Assembly (NCBI GenBank): GCA_033725935.1
Contig: MU867064.1
Span: 372,001-436,000 of the forward strand
DNA from: Cladorrhinum sp. PSN259
Taxonomy: Eukaryota > Ascomycota > Sordariomycetes > Sordariales > Podosporaceae
Direction: 5' to 3'
Length of the DNA: 64,000 bases
In this document: piece after piece, positions 25,896-36,194 of the stretch
Layout: each line of letters opens with the position of its first letter
How positions within the stretch are numbered: the first letter of the stretch is position 1
Notes under the pieces: generated by a model
Databases searched by the model: none
What the model saw: only the letters and a program-made list of their open reading frames with translations
What the model was told of the DNA's origin: nothing
Program-made: the position numbers and the translations under genes

Positions 25896-26447
25896 ATGTC
25901 GTCTTCCCAACAACAGGAGTCGATCAATGCCGTTCCGGATACCCAGTTAGGCCTCACAGAGGATGAGATCGAGTTGCTGCGCAGTGGGCAACAAGCTGTG
26001 GCTGCTGCGGCTGGCTCGACATCTTCACGGGCGGCCAGCCGTGCTTCTTCTCAGGGGCTGCTTATCATTGACAGCTCATCCCTTAGTGCGCTGGGCAGAC
26101 ACTTCGACAGAGTCATGCAGCACATCCAACAAAGACTTGAATATTTGATGGAACAATCGCAAATTGCCACACTGCACGTATACGACAGGGCCGGTAACCT
26201 CATCGATAATGCAGACGCCGAGATAGCTCGTTACCAACGCATTATGGCCGATATCGATGAACTCGAGCTCGACTTTGATCGAATTAGTCACATTCGAGAT
26301 ATTGTTCGTGATTACCGTCGCCGTGCAGAAGAGCTTGAGCGTGAACTTGAACGATCGGGAGGAAGTGGATCGTCCAGGCGGGAACGGCACGGTCACCGTT
26401 CATCGCATCGCCATGGGCATTCGTCTTCAGGGAGACATCGCACGTGA
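25896..26447 (+). CDS. CNL1: BLOC-1 complex subunit CNL1 homologue
   Basis: Single exon, 183 residues. Small coiled-coil protein of the fungal BLOC-1 complex, which acts on endosomes in membrane traffic. The N-terminus is low-complexity (PDTQLGLTEDEIELL, then an Ala/Ser stretch with SSRAASRASSQGLLI). The helical core runs from about residue 65 to 155, with GRHFDRVMQHIQQRLEYL and ADAEIARYQRIMADIDELEL. The part after YDRAGNLID lines up with the C-terminal half of yeast Cnl1 as I recall it. KXD1 is an alternative of similar size, but the pattern fits CNL1 better. The last 30 residues are rich in His, Arg and Ser (HGHRSSHRHGHSSSGRH). The start ATG has a good context (AACCATGTC). About 1.4 kb of AT-rich sequence follows the stop. 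Confidence 0.8.
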   Translation: MSSSQQQESINAVPDTQLGLTEDEIELLRSGQQAVAAAAGSTSSRAASRASSQGLLIIDSSSLSALGRHFDRVMQHIQQRLEYLMEQSQIATLHVYDRAGNLIDNADAEIARYQRIMADIDELELDFDRISHIRDIVRDYRRRAEELERELERSGGSGSSRRERHGHRSSHRHGHSSSGRHRT

Positions 26448-27893
26448 GCTGATGAACAGAGTTTTGTTGGTGTTGCTGGAAGCAAGCCAACGATTTGAAC
26501 AACAATACAACGAGGGGAAACATGTATGTCGCCGTAAAACAAGAAGGAAATTCAGGGGCTTTCATTTCCCAAAATTCCTGTTTCCCTTGGGTACGAAAAA
26601 AAAAAGACCAACTTTAGATTCGGATATTCGGGTCACACGGCTGTATCCGTTGTACGAGCAGGTGGCAGTGCGAAGACGATAACAGACAGCCTCGCATTGG
26701 TTGAAGCTGAGATTTATCAATGTGATGCCAAGCCCACACAGCTCTGTCGGTCTGTCCGGTGGGCAGCAAGAGAATCACAGGGGTTCAGACCTTGGATATC
26801 ATATGTATTCTCGTCGATGCTTAATAAAGGCATGCCTACTATGACAGCTTGCCTGGGCAACAACAAGATTTTGAGGGGCCTCGCGGCAGGGAAACAGAGT
26901 ATGAGCCTCAAGGTACTCGTTTTTGGTATTATTATTATTATTATTTTATTTTTTATCATTATTTTAAACTCTTTTCGGTTATTTGGTTTTATAATGTGAG
27001 AGGCACATCCCCCAACCTCTTACCACCGAGCCTAATTCCCATGTTCCACATCTACAACATGATGGTTCTGACCATGGTATCTTCTCTTACGTTTCACGAC
27101 AGGAAAATACTCATCACGGGTATTGCTGCTTTCATGGTCTCCTTTTCATCTGCGCAGTTTCCTTCTTCATCCGATCTTTCTAATCCATCTCTCCTCCCTC
27201 TGTGGCTCTTATTTTATGATTTATATGAAACACCGAAACCCATGGTGGAACATGTCTTTTTGGGATGTGGTTTGGAAGTCTCTTTTGCATGTTTTTTTTC
27301 TTTCTATGATTTAGCGTTTATTTATTTTTTGCCTTCGAGTTTAAGAATCCTCTCCTTGGTTTTCTCAACCAAGCATTTTCTTGTTTTGAATTGTCTTGTT
27401 GGTGTACAGTCAGTCGACATGGTCTGGCGTCGCGTTGAATCTCGAGGCGGGGACAAGCATGGCATGGCACGGAGTGGTTGGTTAGGATCAAGAATATTCA
27501 TGATTTTCATTGGCAAAAAAATTGTGTTCTTAAACATGAGTTCCGCCTCGCAGCTCATATCATTGCATCATTTCAACACATGCTTACGGGGGGTTTGGTT
27601 GGAGGAAAGCGGTGGGGCGTAATGTATAGCTTATATCTGGTTTGTGAGCCTGGGTGCCGTTGACAACCAGTCTAGTCAATATAAGAACTCTATGATGGAG
27701 GTCTTCTCATCGATTAATTGCGCTATGAGCCTGTCATATTTGAACTTCCCCCAATATCATCCAAATCGCTGGGAATGAAGTGTTGATGGCAGAATATCCC
27801 AGTATTCTTGGATTCCGAGCAGCCCGATCTCCCTTATTTGTATCGTGATGGTTGAAAAGTTTCTTTCCAGAAACCTGTGATTACTGAAGTTTT
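26448..27893. other. AT-rich intergenic and 3' UTR sequence
   Basis: Lies between the convergent CNL1 (plus) and SPP1 (minus) genes. It contains a (TTA)n tract around 26926-26945. A 257-residue open frame at 26849-27622 starts with poly-Tyr read from the microsatellite and is rich in Phe, Leu and Ser as expected of AT-rich DNA; I do not count it as a gene. Confidence 0.5.
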
Positions 27894-29435
27894 CTACTCA
27901 GCATCCTCCATATCAACATCACTCCCCTCCACTTCGACCGAGTTCCTCTCCCTCGCCAACCTCAAGTATCTCTCAGCCGCGCTGTCCCTGATACGCTGCT
28001 CTGCATTCAGCTTCTGGCTGGCTTCCCGCGCGAGCTCCCTGATCGAGTGTTTAACCATCTTTGTGAGGATATCCCGCCACTGTTTGTGCGGAGGACACTT
28101 TTTGCGGAGGCACATGCCGCCCCAGACGGGGTCCTCGCTGATCCCCTCATCCACCACACCGCTTCCCCGAATACTGCCCAACACCCCCGCGGCCACATTC
28201 TCTGTCATTGCATCGAGCTTTCCGGATTTGAAGATAGCCTCGCCGGCTGGAGACTGAAGGAAGAGCCCAAACTGGTAAGGAGTGCCGACGACGTCGAGAC
28301 GGATGTCGTAACCGCAGAGGTCCTTGTTGGTGCCTTTGCCAGCGGCAATCGCGGCCTCACGGCGAGCGATGCCCATGTCGACTAGCTGAAGCATCTTTTT
28401 GCAGAGCATGATTTCCTCGCCGAGCTGATGGCGGTCCATGGCTGACTGGAGGAGGAGGGCTGATTCCTCTGGCGTCAAGACGGAAGGTGGGGCTGAGTCC
28501 CAGAAATGAGCAGGTATAGCGAAGGGAGACTTGGAAGAAGAGAGAAACCCGGCGTCAAGAAGGCCAATGAAGCGGTCCTGAGTAAGCGTGTCGAAATAAG
28601 TGGTCGATTCGGATGAAGAGGACGACCTGGGAAGAGTAGCGACGAGTTTCTCCCACCAAGCCTGGCAGTGCTCGTCTGAGCAAAAGATGCTTGGGTGAGG
28701 AATGGCGTCGACTCGCGCGGCTCGGTTGCAGTGGGAAAGCGAACACATTTTTTTATAACGCGTCACGTAGCGGTCGCCGTCGCTGCAGTTTGGACAGATG
28801 TACTTCTGGACCAGGTTTTCGCCCGTCCACTTGTCCATTCCGATGCAGTCGCCATGAAACCAGTCCTCGCAGCGGTCGCACGCAATCATAAACCGGTGGT
28901 TATCCGGGCCACGACAGAGGCAATAGGGCCCGCTGTCGGATTCGCTGGAGTTACCGCCAGCACCGAAGCTGGGGTCACTGCCGCCCGGAAGTGGGTCCGG
29001 CCCGTACATCCCAGCTCCGCCATCACGGACGCCAGCGCCAGCACCAGACGGTCCGGAAAGTGGGAAGTTATTAACACTGCTGGTTGTTGAGGATGCATCG
29101 GTTGTTGTTCTGGCGCCTTTTGTCGACCCTCCGCCCCTAGACTTTTTGGCACCCCCAGCGCGACGCTTTGGAGGCTTAACCACCGTGGCTGTTCCCTTTT
29201 TCCTTCTAGAGGCAGGCTTAACTGGTGTGTTTGTCGCGTTGTTGGTAACATTGTCGTTGGTAAAGTTCTCGTCTTCATCCATCACTGACTCCTGCTCAAA
29301 GCCATCACTGCTGGGTGGTGGCACTGAAGAACGGAGAGAATTATAGGCATGGTTTGCAGGAGACCCTGATGGTGGCAGTTCAGAAAAAAGCTCGTCCTCT
29401 ATTATTTGCAACTGTTGTTTCCCAGTTGTGTCCAT
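27894..29435 (-). CDS. SPP1: PHD-finger protein, COMPASS subunit Spp1
   Basis: Subunit of the Set1/COMPASS histone H3 lysine-4 methyltransferase; the PHD finger of this family binds methylated H3K4. Single exon, 513 residues from the chosen start. The PHD finger (about residues 170-218) has CLCRGPDNHRFMIACDRCED, then WFHGDC and the closing CPNC. A second Cys motif follows (CSLSHC ... FCSDEHC), as in Spp1 proteins. The C-terminal 250 residues are helical, with a cysteine pair (LCKKML, then CLRKKCPPH) and an acidic end. The N-terminal 150 residues are disordered, with a basic patch (SRRKKG, KPPKRR) that may be a nuclear signal. The frame stays open to 29672 without an ATG there; in-frame ATGs at 29525, 29522 and 29435 are possible. 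I prefer 29435 because of its context (GCAGACATGG) and the leader-like sequence before it. Confidence 0.88.
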   Translation of the reverse strand: MDTTGKQQLQIIEDELFSELPPSGSPANHAYNSLRSSVPPPSSDGFEQESVMDEDENFTNDNVTNNATNTPVKPASRRKKGTATVVKPPKRRAGGAKKSRGGGSTKGARTTTDASSTTSSVNNFPLSGPSGAGAGVRDGGAGMYGPDPLPGGSDPSFGAGGNSSESDSGPYCLCRGPDNHRFMIACDRCEDWFHGDCIGMDKWTGENLVQKYICPNCSDGDRYVTRYKKMCSLSHCNRAARVDAIPHPSIFCSDEHCQAWWEKLVATLPRSSSSSESTTYFDTLTQDRFIGLLDAGFLSSSKSPFAIPAHFWDSAPPSVLTPEESALLLQSAMDRHQLGEEIMLCKKMLQLVDMGIARREAAIAAGKGTNKDLCGYDIRLDVVGTPYQFGLFLQSPAGEAIFKSGKLDAMTENVAAGVLGSIRGSGVVDEGISEDPVWGGMCLRKKCPPHKQWRDILTKMVKHSIRELAREASQKLNAEQRIRDSAAERYLRLARERNSVEVEGSDVDMEDAE

Positions 29436-29946
29436 GTCTGCAATTTTTTGTTGTTGGGTACTGTTGGTTTCAGCACGGTGGTTGTCGTCGTCAAGTGTGA
29501 AGAAGGAAGTTGAAAAAGACATCATCCATGAGGTATCGGGGCGGGGTGATGAAGCTTTTTGACGGATGACTGTCTGCACATGGCACAGCCCACTTTTCAC
29601 GTTTTGAAGAGTTTTAAGCGCGATTGCAGATGAAATTTGGAATACTTTTGCTCCCTCTGGAAGTCGCGTCACCTTTTTTTGCTAAGGCCAATTTCAAGCG
29701 ATCAACTTTGAAGAGGGAAGTCGTGAGGTTGGAATGAGACTGATTCTCTATATGAATAACAGCGGATTTGTACGGTATAGTTACAAGACGCTAGTACCCA
29801 AACGGTGCATATGCCAATCCATAGGTTGTTATTGCTCCATCAGGATATTTTGTGGATCCTAAACCAAGTGAACTGCTGAGAGCTTCTGGGAGCTTGGGCC
29901 CTCCGATCACCAACACATCCCACATCCTCAAACCACGACCAAAAAC
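29436..29946. promoter_or_regulatory. Shared promoter between divergent SPP1 and SCO1
   Basis: About 510 bases (420 if SPP1 starts at 29525) separate the start codons of two head-to-head genes. Both transcripts must start here. I see no strong TATA box. The short spacing suggests a bidirectional promoter. Confidence 0.5.
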
Positions 29947-30937
29947 ATGTCGCAGCCAGTCACTATGGCTCGCGCCATGATGAGCTCGATACCGAAGGCA
30001 ATGCAGCGACAATGCATGCGCTCCATTTCTACCACTCGCAGCGTTCCCACGAAGAGACCGACGGCACCATGCTTCTCGAAACCCAAATGCCAGTCCTTCC
30101 AACCCTTGACCCAGCGGCGATTCAAGTTCAAGACGGTAGAGGAGGCGAAGAGTCGATATAGGTCTGGGGTATGCATGATGCCTGGCAATTGGGATGTCCG
30201 AAGCGGAGACTAATATCTGGTGTCACAACAGCCATTCTCATGGAAGGCCGGTCTTCTCTTCGTCCTGACTGGTGCCGGTCTGTTGTATTATTTTGAACAG
30301 GAGAAGGTGCGCATGCAGCGCAAGAGGATAGCAGAGTCAGCCAAGGGCGTTGGAAGACCCAAGGTCGGAGGCCCATTCAAACTGATTGACCAAGAGGGTA
30401 AAACAGTGACGGAGCAGGATTTGAAGGGAAGATATTCGCTGGTGAGTGCTTGAAGATCTCTGGCCATTGTTTTCCTGTGCCCTAACGATTTATTCTGCTT
30501 GCTAGGTGTACTTTGGGTTCACGCATTGCCCCGATATTTGCCCCGAAGAACTAGACAAGATGGCGAGGATGTTCGACTTGGTTGAGGAGCAGCGCCCTGG
30601 AGTTTTGGCTCCGGTGTTCGTCACGTGCGATCCAGCGCGTGACGGCCCCAAGGAGTTGAAAGAATATCTGGCCGAGTTTCATCCCAAGTTCATTGGCTTG
30701 ACAGGGACATACGACCAGATCAAAGCCATGTGCAAGGCCTACCGCGTGTACTTCAGCACGCCGACTGAAGTGAAGCCCGGACAGGACTACCTGGTCGACC
30801 ACAGCATTTATTTCTACTTGATGGACCCCGAGGGCGACTTTGTGGAGGCCCTCGGACGACAGCATTCTCCCGACCAGGCTGCCAAGGTCATCCTGGATCA
30901 CATGAAGGACTGGAAGGGCAGAACTAAGACTGCCTAG
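29947..30937 (+). CDS. SCO1: Cytochrome c oxidase copper chaperone Sco1
   Basis: Mitochondrial inner-membrane protein that delivers copper to the CuA site of cytochrome c oxidase subunit 2. Three exons, 29947-30168, 30232-30441 and 30506-30937, joined in phase 0 across introns of 63 and 64 bp; 287 residues. The N-terminus is rich in Arg, Ser and Met with no acidic residues, typical of a mitochondrial targeting sequence. One membrane segment follows at about residues 78-95 (AGLLFVLTGAGLLYYF). The thioredoxin-like domain holds the copper-binding pair in FTHCPDICPEE (Cys 152 and Cys 156) and the ligand His in YLVDHSIYFY. Exon 1 ends RYRSG and exon 2 begins PFSWKAG, a join conserved in the family. 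Divergent from SPP1. Confidence 0.95.
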
Positions 30938-31822
30938 AGGTTTTTGATAAGACAGGAAGAGTTCTGGTGTGAAAAAAAACTCAAATGTATTATAATGTAT
31001 GACGAAAATAAATGTAACAGTATTGCATGTCGAACAATGTTTGTTTACCCCCCTGACCCCTCATTTTGCTCACTTTCAACTCTCACTGGCTTGTAAAAAC
31101 GCATGCATGTCTTCACAAGAACAGTTTTGTCATTTTTCTTACCAACCAATCTTGGCATGGGTGTTCCAGACTTTCGGGTCCTCCCCTGGATTGCACCATT
31201 CCGTCATGGGATTCCTGCATTTCCCAGGCTCACATCGACCACCACAAAACTCTCCAACTGCTTGATTTGAGCCAGCTACGTCATTGAAAGCACGGGCCAT
31301 TTCGATGACCTGGTGGGTCGAGGACCCTGATCACCGGCCAAACCACCCCTCCAAACTCTCAAACCCCACCAAATTTCTCCACCATTGTTCCCTTTTGTTG
31401 TCGCCGTTCATTTTATTCCGCAAGCAAGAGACCATTGAATGTTATCCCATAACCTATTAACCTTTATTTTTATGGTGTTGTCTTCTGAAAACTAATAGCC
31501 CCAAAGGGCAACATCCTGTGCCACGAAGAACGAGGCTAACCCCCACATCTCAAAGACCGAAAAGGGCTCTTCTTATCTCTTGAGCCAACACCCAATCGTA
31601 TGACAAGCTATTTGAAGAGAGCAGTGAGCAATACCGCAGCTGCACAGCGCCCAGAATAACGGCAAGGGATTCAGGGAGGAGTCGAGTCTCTCAAAGTTAC
31701 ATCCACCACCTTCTCATCATTTCAATCTCACCGCTTTCCCCGGATGCTCTCGGGAGCCATAACTCCAGTTCTCAAAGTATTCTACCTGGGTGTTGCAGGA
31801 CCTTTGGTGTTGACAGTAAATA
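30938..31822. other. SCO1 3' end and choline kinase upstream region
   Basis: Non-coding. The first 150 bases look like 3' UTR (AATAAA-like at 31006). The rest is the promoter and leader of the choline kinase gene and contains the upstream ATG at 31744. Confidence 0.5.
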
Positions 31823-31893
31823 ATGTCTGCGCCGTCCCCAGCCACTTCGGCGACTCAGCCGCGTCGCTCGGCACTGAAGGCGGATGGCGATAA
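31744..31893 (+). other. Upstream ORF overlapping the choline kinase start
   Basis: ATG at 31744, 49 codons, TAA at 31891-31893. It overlaps the main start codon (31823) in another frame. Whether it is in the mRNA depends on the transcription start, which is unknown. If it is, it would lower translation of the kinase. Confidence 0.4.
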
Positions 31894-34293
31894 CAATAGC
31901 GATAGAACCCCGCCTTTGAGCGCAGCTATTAAAGGTGTGTGTTCCCAATGTTTCATTTTATTTCCCAGATATGGATGTTTGTAGTGTGAAGAAAGCCACA
32001 TGCTGAGGTGGTTTCTTTGTTCCACTTTGACCACTCATTGACTTTTAATCCAGCTGTGCAGATTGCAGAACCCGAATCTTCGTCTCACGAGGAAGGTCAG
32101 GCAAAGAAGCGGTTTTCTGCTGGGATTGCCAAAAGGCTCACTGGGCGTTCACAGATGCCAGGGCTACCATCGAGATCTTCAACTATCAGTCAGCTCAGTC
32201 TTGATGGCACTGGGGACTCGACCGCTGCTCCATCCTCCTCTGCTTCTGCCGAAGACCCGCAGGGTGGGCAGCAGCAGTCTCATCACCGCCACAGGATAGA
32301 CAGAGTCAGTGAGAAGTTGTTGGCTCAAGTCGCGGATTGGCTTCAGCGCGAAAAGACTAAAAAGGAATCCAAGAAATCTCGAAAGCTTTCAACTCGCCGT
32401 AAAGCATCTATCGATGCCGCCATTCAAGAAGCTGCTCGTCCTCGTGCCGACTCTATGGGGTCCGACTCGAGTGAAGTGTCACTGGACAGACTCCAGAGAA
32501 TTCTAGATGACAGCATGTCCGCCCTTGGCCTTAATACTGTCCCTCATCTAGGGCCCAGACTTTCTCGAAAACACAGAAATAGGTCGAACCGCAGTCTCAA
32601 GGGAGCAGCAGCATCTTCTGATACTGAATTCTTTGATGGGGATATTGTCGTTCCTAGCTGCGATGGCTTCCTCGATAACTCCAAGGCTCTGAGTTATACT
32701 GGAGGTAAGGCTGGCGCCGATGATTCCGCTTCCATCTCAAGCCGTAGCATGGAGAAGGAGAAACAAGCATGGTTTGTGTTCAAGAACGAGATCATCCGCC
32801 TAGCCCACACTTTGAGGCTCAAGGGCTGGAGGCGTGTCCCTTTGGACTCCGGTGAGACCATCTCTGTCGAACGGCTGAGCGGTGCCTTGACCAACGCAGT
32901 CTATGTCGTTTCGCCTCCTCCGGAATCTGTGCTTCCTCCTCAAGAGGGCAAGAAGCAACCGGAGAAGGTACTTTTGAGGATTTACGGGCCCCAGGTCGAA
33001 CATCTCATTGACAGAGAGAACGAACTGAGCGTGCTTAGGCGGCTCGCCAGGAAGAAGATTGGCCCCCGTTTACTCGGGACATTTCTCAACGGACGTTTCG
33101 AGCAGTATCTGAACGCTGTCGCTCTTACCTCGGCTAGCATGCGCGAACCTGATACCTCCAAACAGATTGCTAAGCGCATGAGGGAGCTCCATGATGGCGT
33201 AGAGCTGCTCGAGGAAGAAAAGGACCAGGGTCCTGCAGTGTTCAAGAACTGGGACAAGTGGCTCACCCAGGTCGAGAAAACTGTGTTGTTCCTGGACAAG
33301 CAGGTTGAAAAAGGACCTGGTGTGATTCGCGGGCCGAGCGACGCCTGGAAGGCGAGGGGCTATGTTTGCGGTGTGCCATGGCATGTGTTCAAAGATCTGG
33401 TTCAAAAGTATCGTAAGCTTCTGTTTGATCACTACGGCGGCGACCCGAAGAAGATTAGAGAGAGGCTCATTTTTGCCCACAATGATGTAAGTCCCGAGTA
33501 TGCCAGTTGTCTGTTGCTATATTTACTAACTTGAACTCAGACTCAATACGGCAACATCCTCCGCGTACTCCCTGATGATAAGAAGTCGCCGCTCCTCCAA
33601 CCTGCGAACGAACACAAGCAGCTGGTGGTCATTGACTTTGAATATGCCGCAGCCAACGTCCCCGGTCTTGAGTTCGCCAACCATTTCTCTGAGTGGACGT
33701 ACAATTACCATGATCCGATTGCCCCACATGCTTGCGATACCACCAAATATCCCACGCCGGAGCAGCAGCGTCGCTTTATCAAAGCCTATGTCGACCATAA
33801 ACCTCGCTTCCCTTACCTGGATTCGACACCAAAAGCATCGCCCGCTTTGACACCCACTTCTGGTGCCCGTCCGGGTGCGCCGCTGCAGACCACGAGCTCC
33901 GCTAACTCGATTGTGGACTTTATGCTTGATGCACGGGTTCCACCTGGCGGGTGGAAGGAGGAAGAGAAGCAGCGTGAGCTAGCTACCGAGAAACGAATTC
34001 AGGAGCTCATCGAGGAGACTAAGCTGTGGAGAACAGCTAACAGCGCACAGTGGGTGGCATGGGGAATTGTCCAGGCTAAAATCCCGGGACTCAAGCTTGT
34101 CCCTGCAGCTGGCGGCCAGGAGGAGACCCCGGTGACAGAGCCGGAATCAGAGGAAGATGGAGAGGCTTTTGACTACGTTGGGTATGCGCAAGATCGAGCC
34201 TACTTTCTCTTGGGTGATTGTGTACGGCTCGGGCTGATTCAATTGGGTGAGGTGCCCGAAGGAGTGAGAGGCCTGATCAAGGTTGTCGATTAG
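31823..34293 (+). CDS. CKI1: Choline kinase (choline/ethanolamine kinase family)
   Basis: Phosphorylates choline with ATP, the first step of the CDP-choline route to phosphatidylcholine. Three exons, 31823-31934, 32054-33486 and 33541-34293 (introns of 119 and 54 bp), giving 765 residues. The first 240 residues are a low-complexity extension rich in Ser, Arg and Lys (for example KKESKKSRKLSTRRK). The kinase fold follows: VLLRIYGPQVEHLIDRE, the catalytic loop HNDTQYGN made across the second intron (Asp 515), and VVIDFEYAAANVPG with the metal-binding Asp. The choline kinase signature around FANHFSEW is present. An insert of about 50 residues, with SPALTPTSGARPG, interrupts the C-terminal lobe. 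Length exceeds the yeast enzyme because of the extension. Tail-to-tail with ALO, 257 bases apart. Confidence 0.93.
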
Positions 34294-34550
34294 TAGACCG
34301 ATGCCTTGAGGCTGAAACGAAGTGGGCGGCTGTAGTTATTAACTATCTTCAGCAAGCGACAGGGTATGGAGTTGTGGGAGGACGATTATGCCTGGAGAGC
34401 TTTCTATGATACCAGATCCTTTTCCTCAAGAGAAAAACCAGTTCAACCTGCATTAAGACTCTGAGAAAGCTGTCACATATCATTATCATATATGTACCAG
34501 AGAGAAAGAATTGTGACTTATATCCAACGCCGTCAAGTGACACATGACTG

Positions 34551-36194
34551 CTAGTTCTGATAAGCTGTCACCCGGTAGCCGCCTCCCTTCTCGGGAGTCT
34601 CCTTGTATCCCACTTCCTCAAGCTCAAGAGTTTGGACACCGCCCTCTGCCGGCTCACCCAAAAGAAACTTGCGATGCCACGGCCCAACAAACATACCCTC
34701 AGGGTCAAGCTTGTCACGAACCTTGCGGAACTGCGTCCAGTTATCCCCATACCACTCGGCAAACTCAGCAGGAGTCACGCCAAATGTCTTGGCCCAATGA
34801 GGCTTGCCGCCAAGATCTTTCATGAGCCACTCAAACGCCCGATAGTACCTTTGTGTGGCCTCGTAGCTGGGATCCCTGTGATAGGGTCGATACATGGTGG
34901 CATTGAGATAAAGCGCGGCCTCGTTGTCAGGGGTAATGTCCAAGAAGGGCCTGTTGCCCTTCTCGGCGCTGGTTTGAACGGTAGTGTCGCTCACTCTGAC
35001 CTCGACGGGACTGTGCACATATAACCCCTCGGCACTAAAGGGGATCTTGTGGTCAACGTAGCCCTGATCGCCGGGCTGCAACCTGTTGATCCATGCTCCA
35101 AGTCTCTGCAAGGCTTCGGGGCCCTTGTGGAGCGGGATCGCCCACTCGTTAACGAACTGACTGTAAAGACAGTTAAGGAGGAACGCCTTGTAGCTAGGCT
35201 GGACTGCCGCGGTCCGGGTCGGTTCCCCATTCTTGAAGCCATACTGCAGTCCAAACACAAACCACTCGATCCAAGGCGTAATCCTGGGGAACCACCTGGC
35301 CAGAGCCAACAAGTTGTGATAAACGAAGTAACCCAGCTTGCTGTCCTGGAAACTGGTGGGAGGGTCATAGTTCTTCACCACTCCGCTGTCCAGTTCATCC
35401 GCGGGGACCTTATCCGCCTTCCACACCACCGCTCTGCGCATGTAAGGGAACCACCACACGCGCACGAATTCGGCCTGCTTCCACAGCTTGCCCTCCCACT
35501 CCGCAAAAAGCCTTGAGTCGACATCAATGGTCTGCTCCCACGCCAACGAGAACGCCGGTACGGCCTGAAATGTCACCTCGCTGACCACACCCAATGCACC
35601 CACACTTAACAGCGCAGCACGGAACAACTCAGGTTTCTCCGCAGCCGAACACGCGACAGTCGATCCATCTGCCAAAGTAATCTTCAACGCCACAATAGCC
35701 TCACTAATTAAACCATGCTTCAGACTGCTCCCATGAGTACCCGTACTGATTGCACCAGCAATACTCTGCTCGTTAATACTACCGAGACTGGGGAGGGCCA
35801 ATCCAGACTTATCCAGCACATCACTGAGCTGATACAGCCTGATACCGGCCTGCAGGACGCATCGGCCGGTTGTTGGGTCCAGAGAAAGAACCTTGTTGTA
35901 GTTGTCGAGGTTAACCATCCACGACGAAGTGGTAGTCAGGTTCGAGGGCGAGTGGCCGGAGCCGACAGTAACCAAACGGCGACGGCATTTGCGGGCTAGG
36001 TCTGTGGCCTTTTCAATTTCCTGTTGAGATTGAGGCTGAATGAAGAGCTCGGGGAGGGCGCTGTAGGTGCGCGCCCATGTGCGGTGGGTGTAAGAGGGCC
36101 TGGCGCGGAAGGGGACGGCATCCGGGGAGGAGGTTTCCTGTTCGATGATGGTGCGGACTGTAGGGGGAAGGGAGGAGAGGGAGACCGACGCCAT
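34551..36194 (-). CDS. ALO1: D-arabinono-1,4-lactone oxidase
   Basis: Last step of D-erythroascorbate synthesis: a FAD enzyme oxidises D-arabinono-1,4-lactone, probably on the outer mitochondrial membrane. Single exon, 547 residues, close to the Neurospora enzyme. The FAD-binding domain has TVGSGHSPSN with the His that holds FAD covalently (about residue 81), and SLGSINEQSIAGAISTGTHG. The C-terminal ALO domain has GKPHWAK, the family HWxK motif, and DPEGMFVGPWHRKFLLG near the end. The frame is open to 36290 but begins with a non-ATG codon there; the first ATG in good context (AAAGATGGCG) is 36194. Convergent with choline kinase. Confidence 0.95.
   Translation of the reverse strand: MASVSLSSLPPTVRTIIEQETSSPDAVPFRARPSYTHRTWARTYSALPELFIQPQSQQEIEKATDLARKCRRRLVTVGSGHSPSNLTTTSSWMVNLDNYNKVLSLDPTTGRCVLQAGIRLYQLSDVLDKSGLALPSLGSINEQSIAGAISTGTHGSSLKHGLISEAIVALKITLADGSTVACSAAEKPELFRAALLSVGALGVVSEVTFQAVPAFSLAWEQTIDVDSRLFAEWEGKLWKQAEFVRVWWFPYMRRAVVWKADKVPADELDSGVVKNYDPPTSFQDSKLGYFVYHNLLALARWFPRITPWIEWFVFGLQYGFKNGEPTRTAAVQPSYKAFLLNCLYSQFVNEWAIPLHKGPEALQRLGAWINRLQPGDQGYVDHKIPFSAEGLYVHSPVEVRVSDTTVQTSAEKGNRPFLDITPDNEAALYLNATMYRPYHRDPSYEATQRYYRAFEWLMKDLGGKPHWAKTFGVTPAEFAEWYGDNWTQFRKVRDKLDPEGMFVGPWHRKFLLGEPAEGGVQTLELEEVGYKETPEKGGGYRVTAYQN

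Noticed and set aside
26849..27622. Open frame of 257 residues after CNL1
   Set aside because: It starts inside a TTA microsatellite (poly-Tyr), is biased to Phe, Leu and Ser as AT-rich DNA would give, and shows no domain.
29436..29672. Longer N-terminus for SPP1
   Set aside because: The open frame begins without an ATG, and the sequence before 29435 looks like a leader; ATGs at 29525 and 29522 remain possible.
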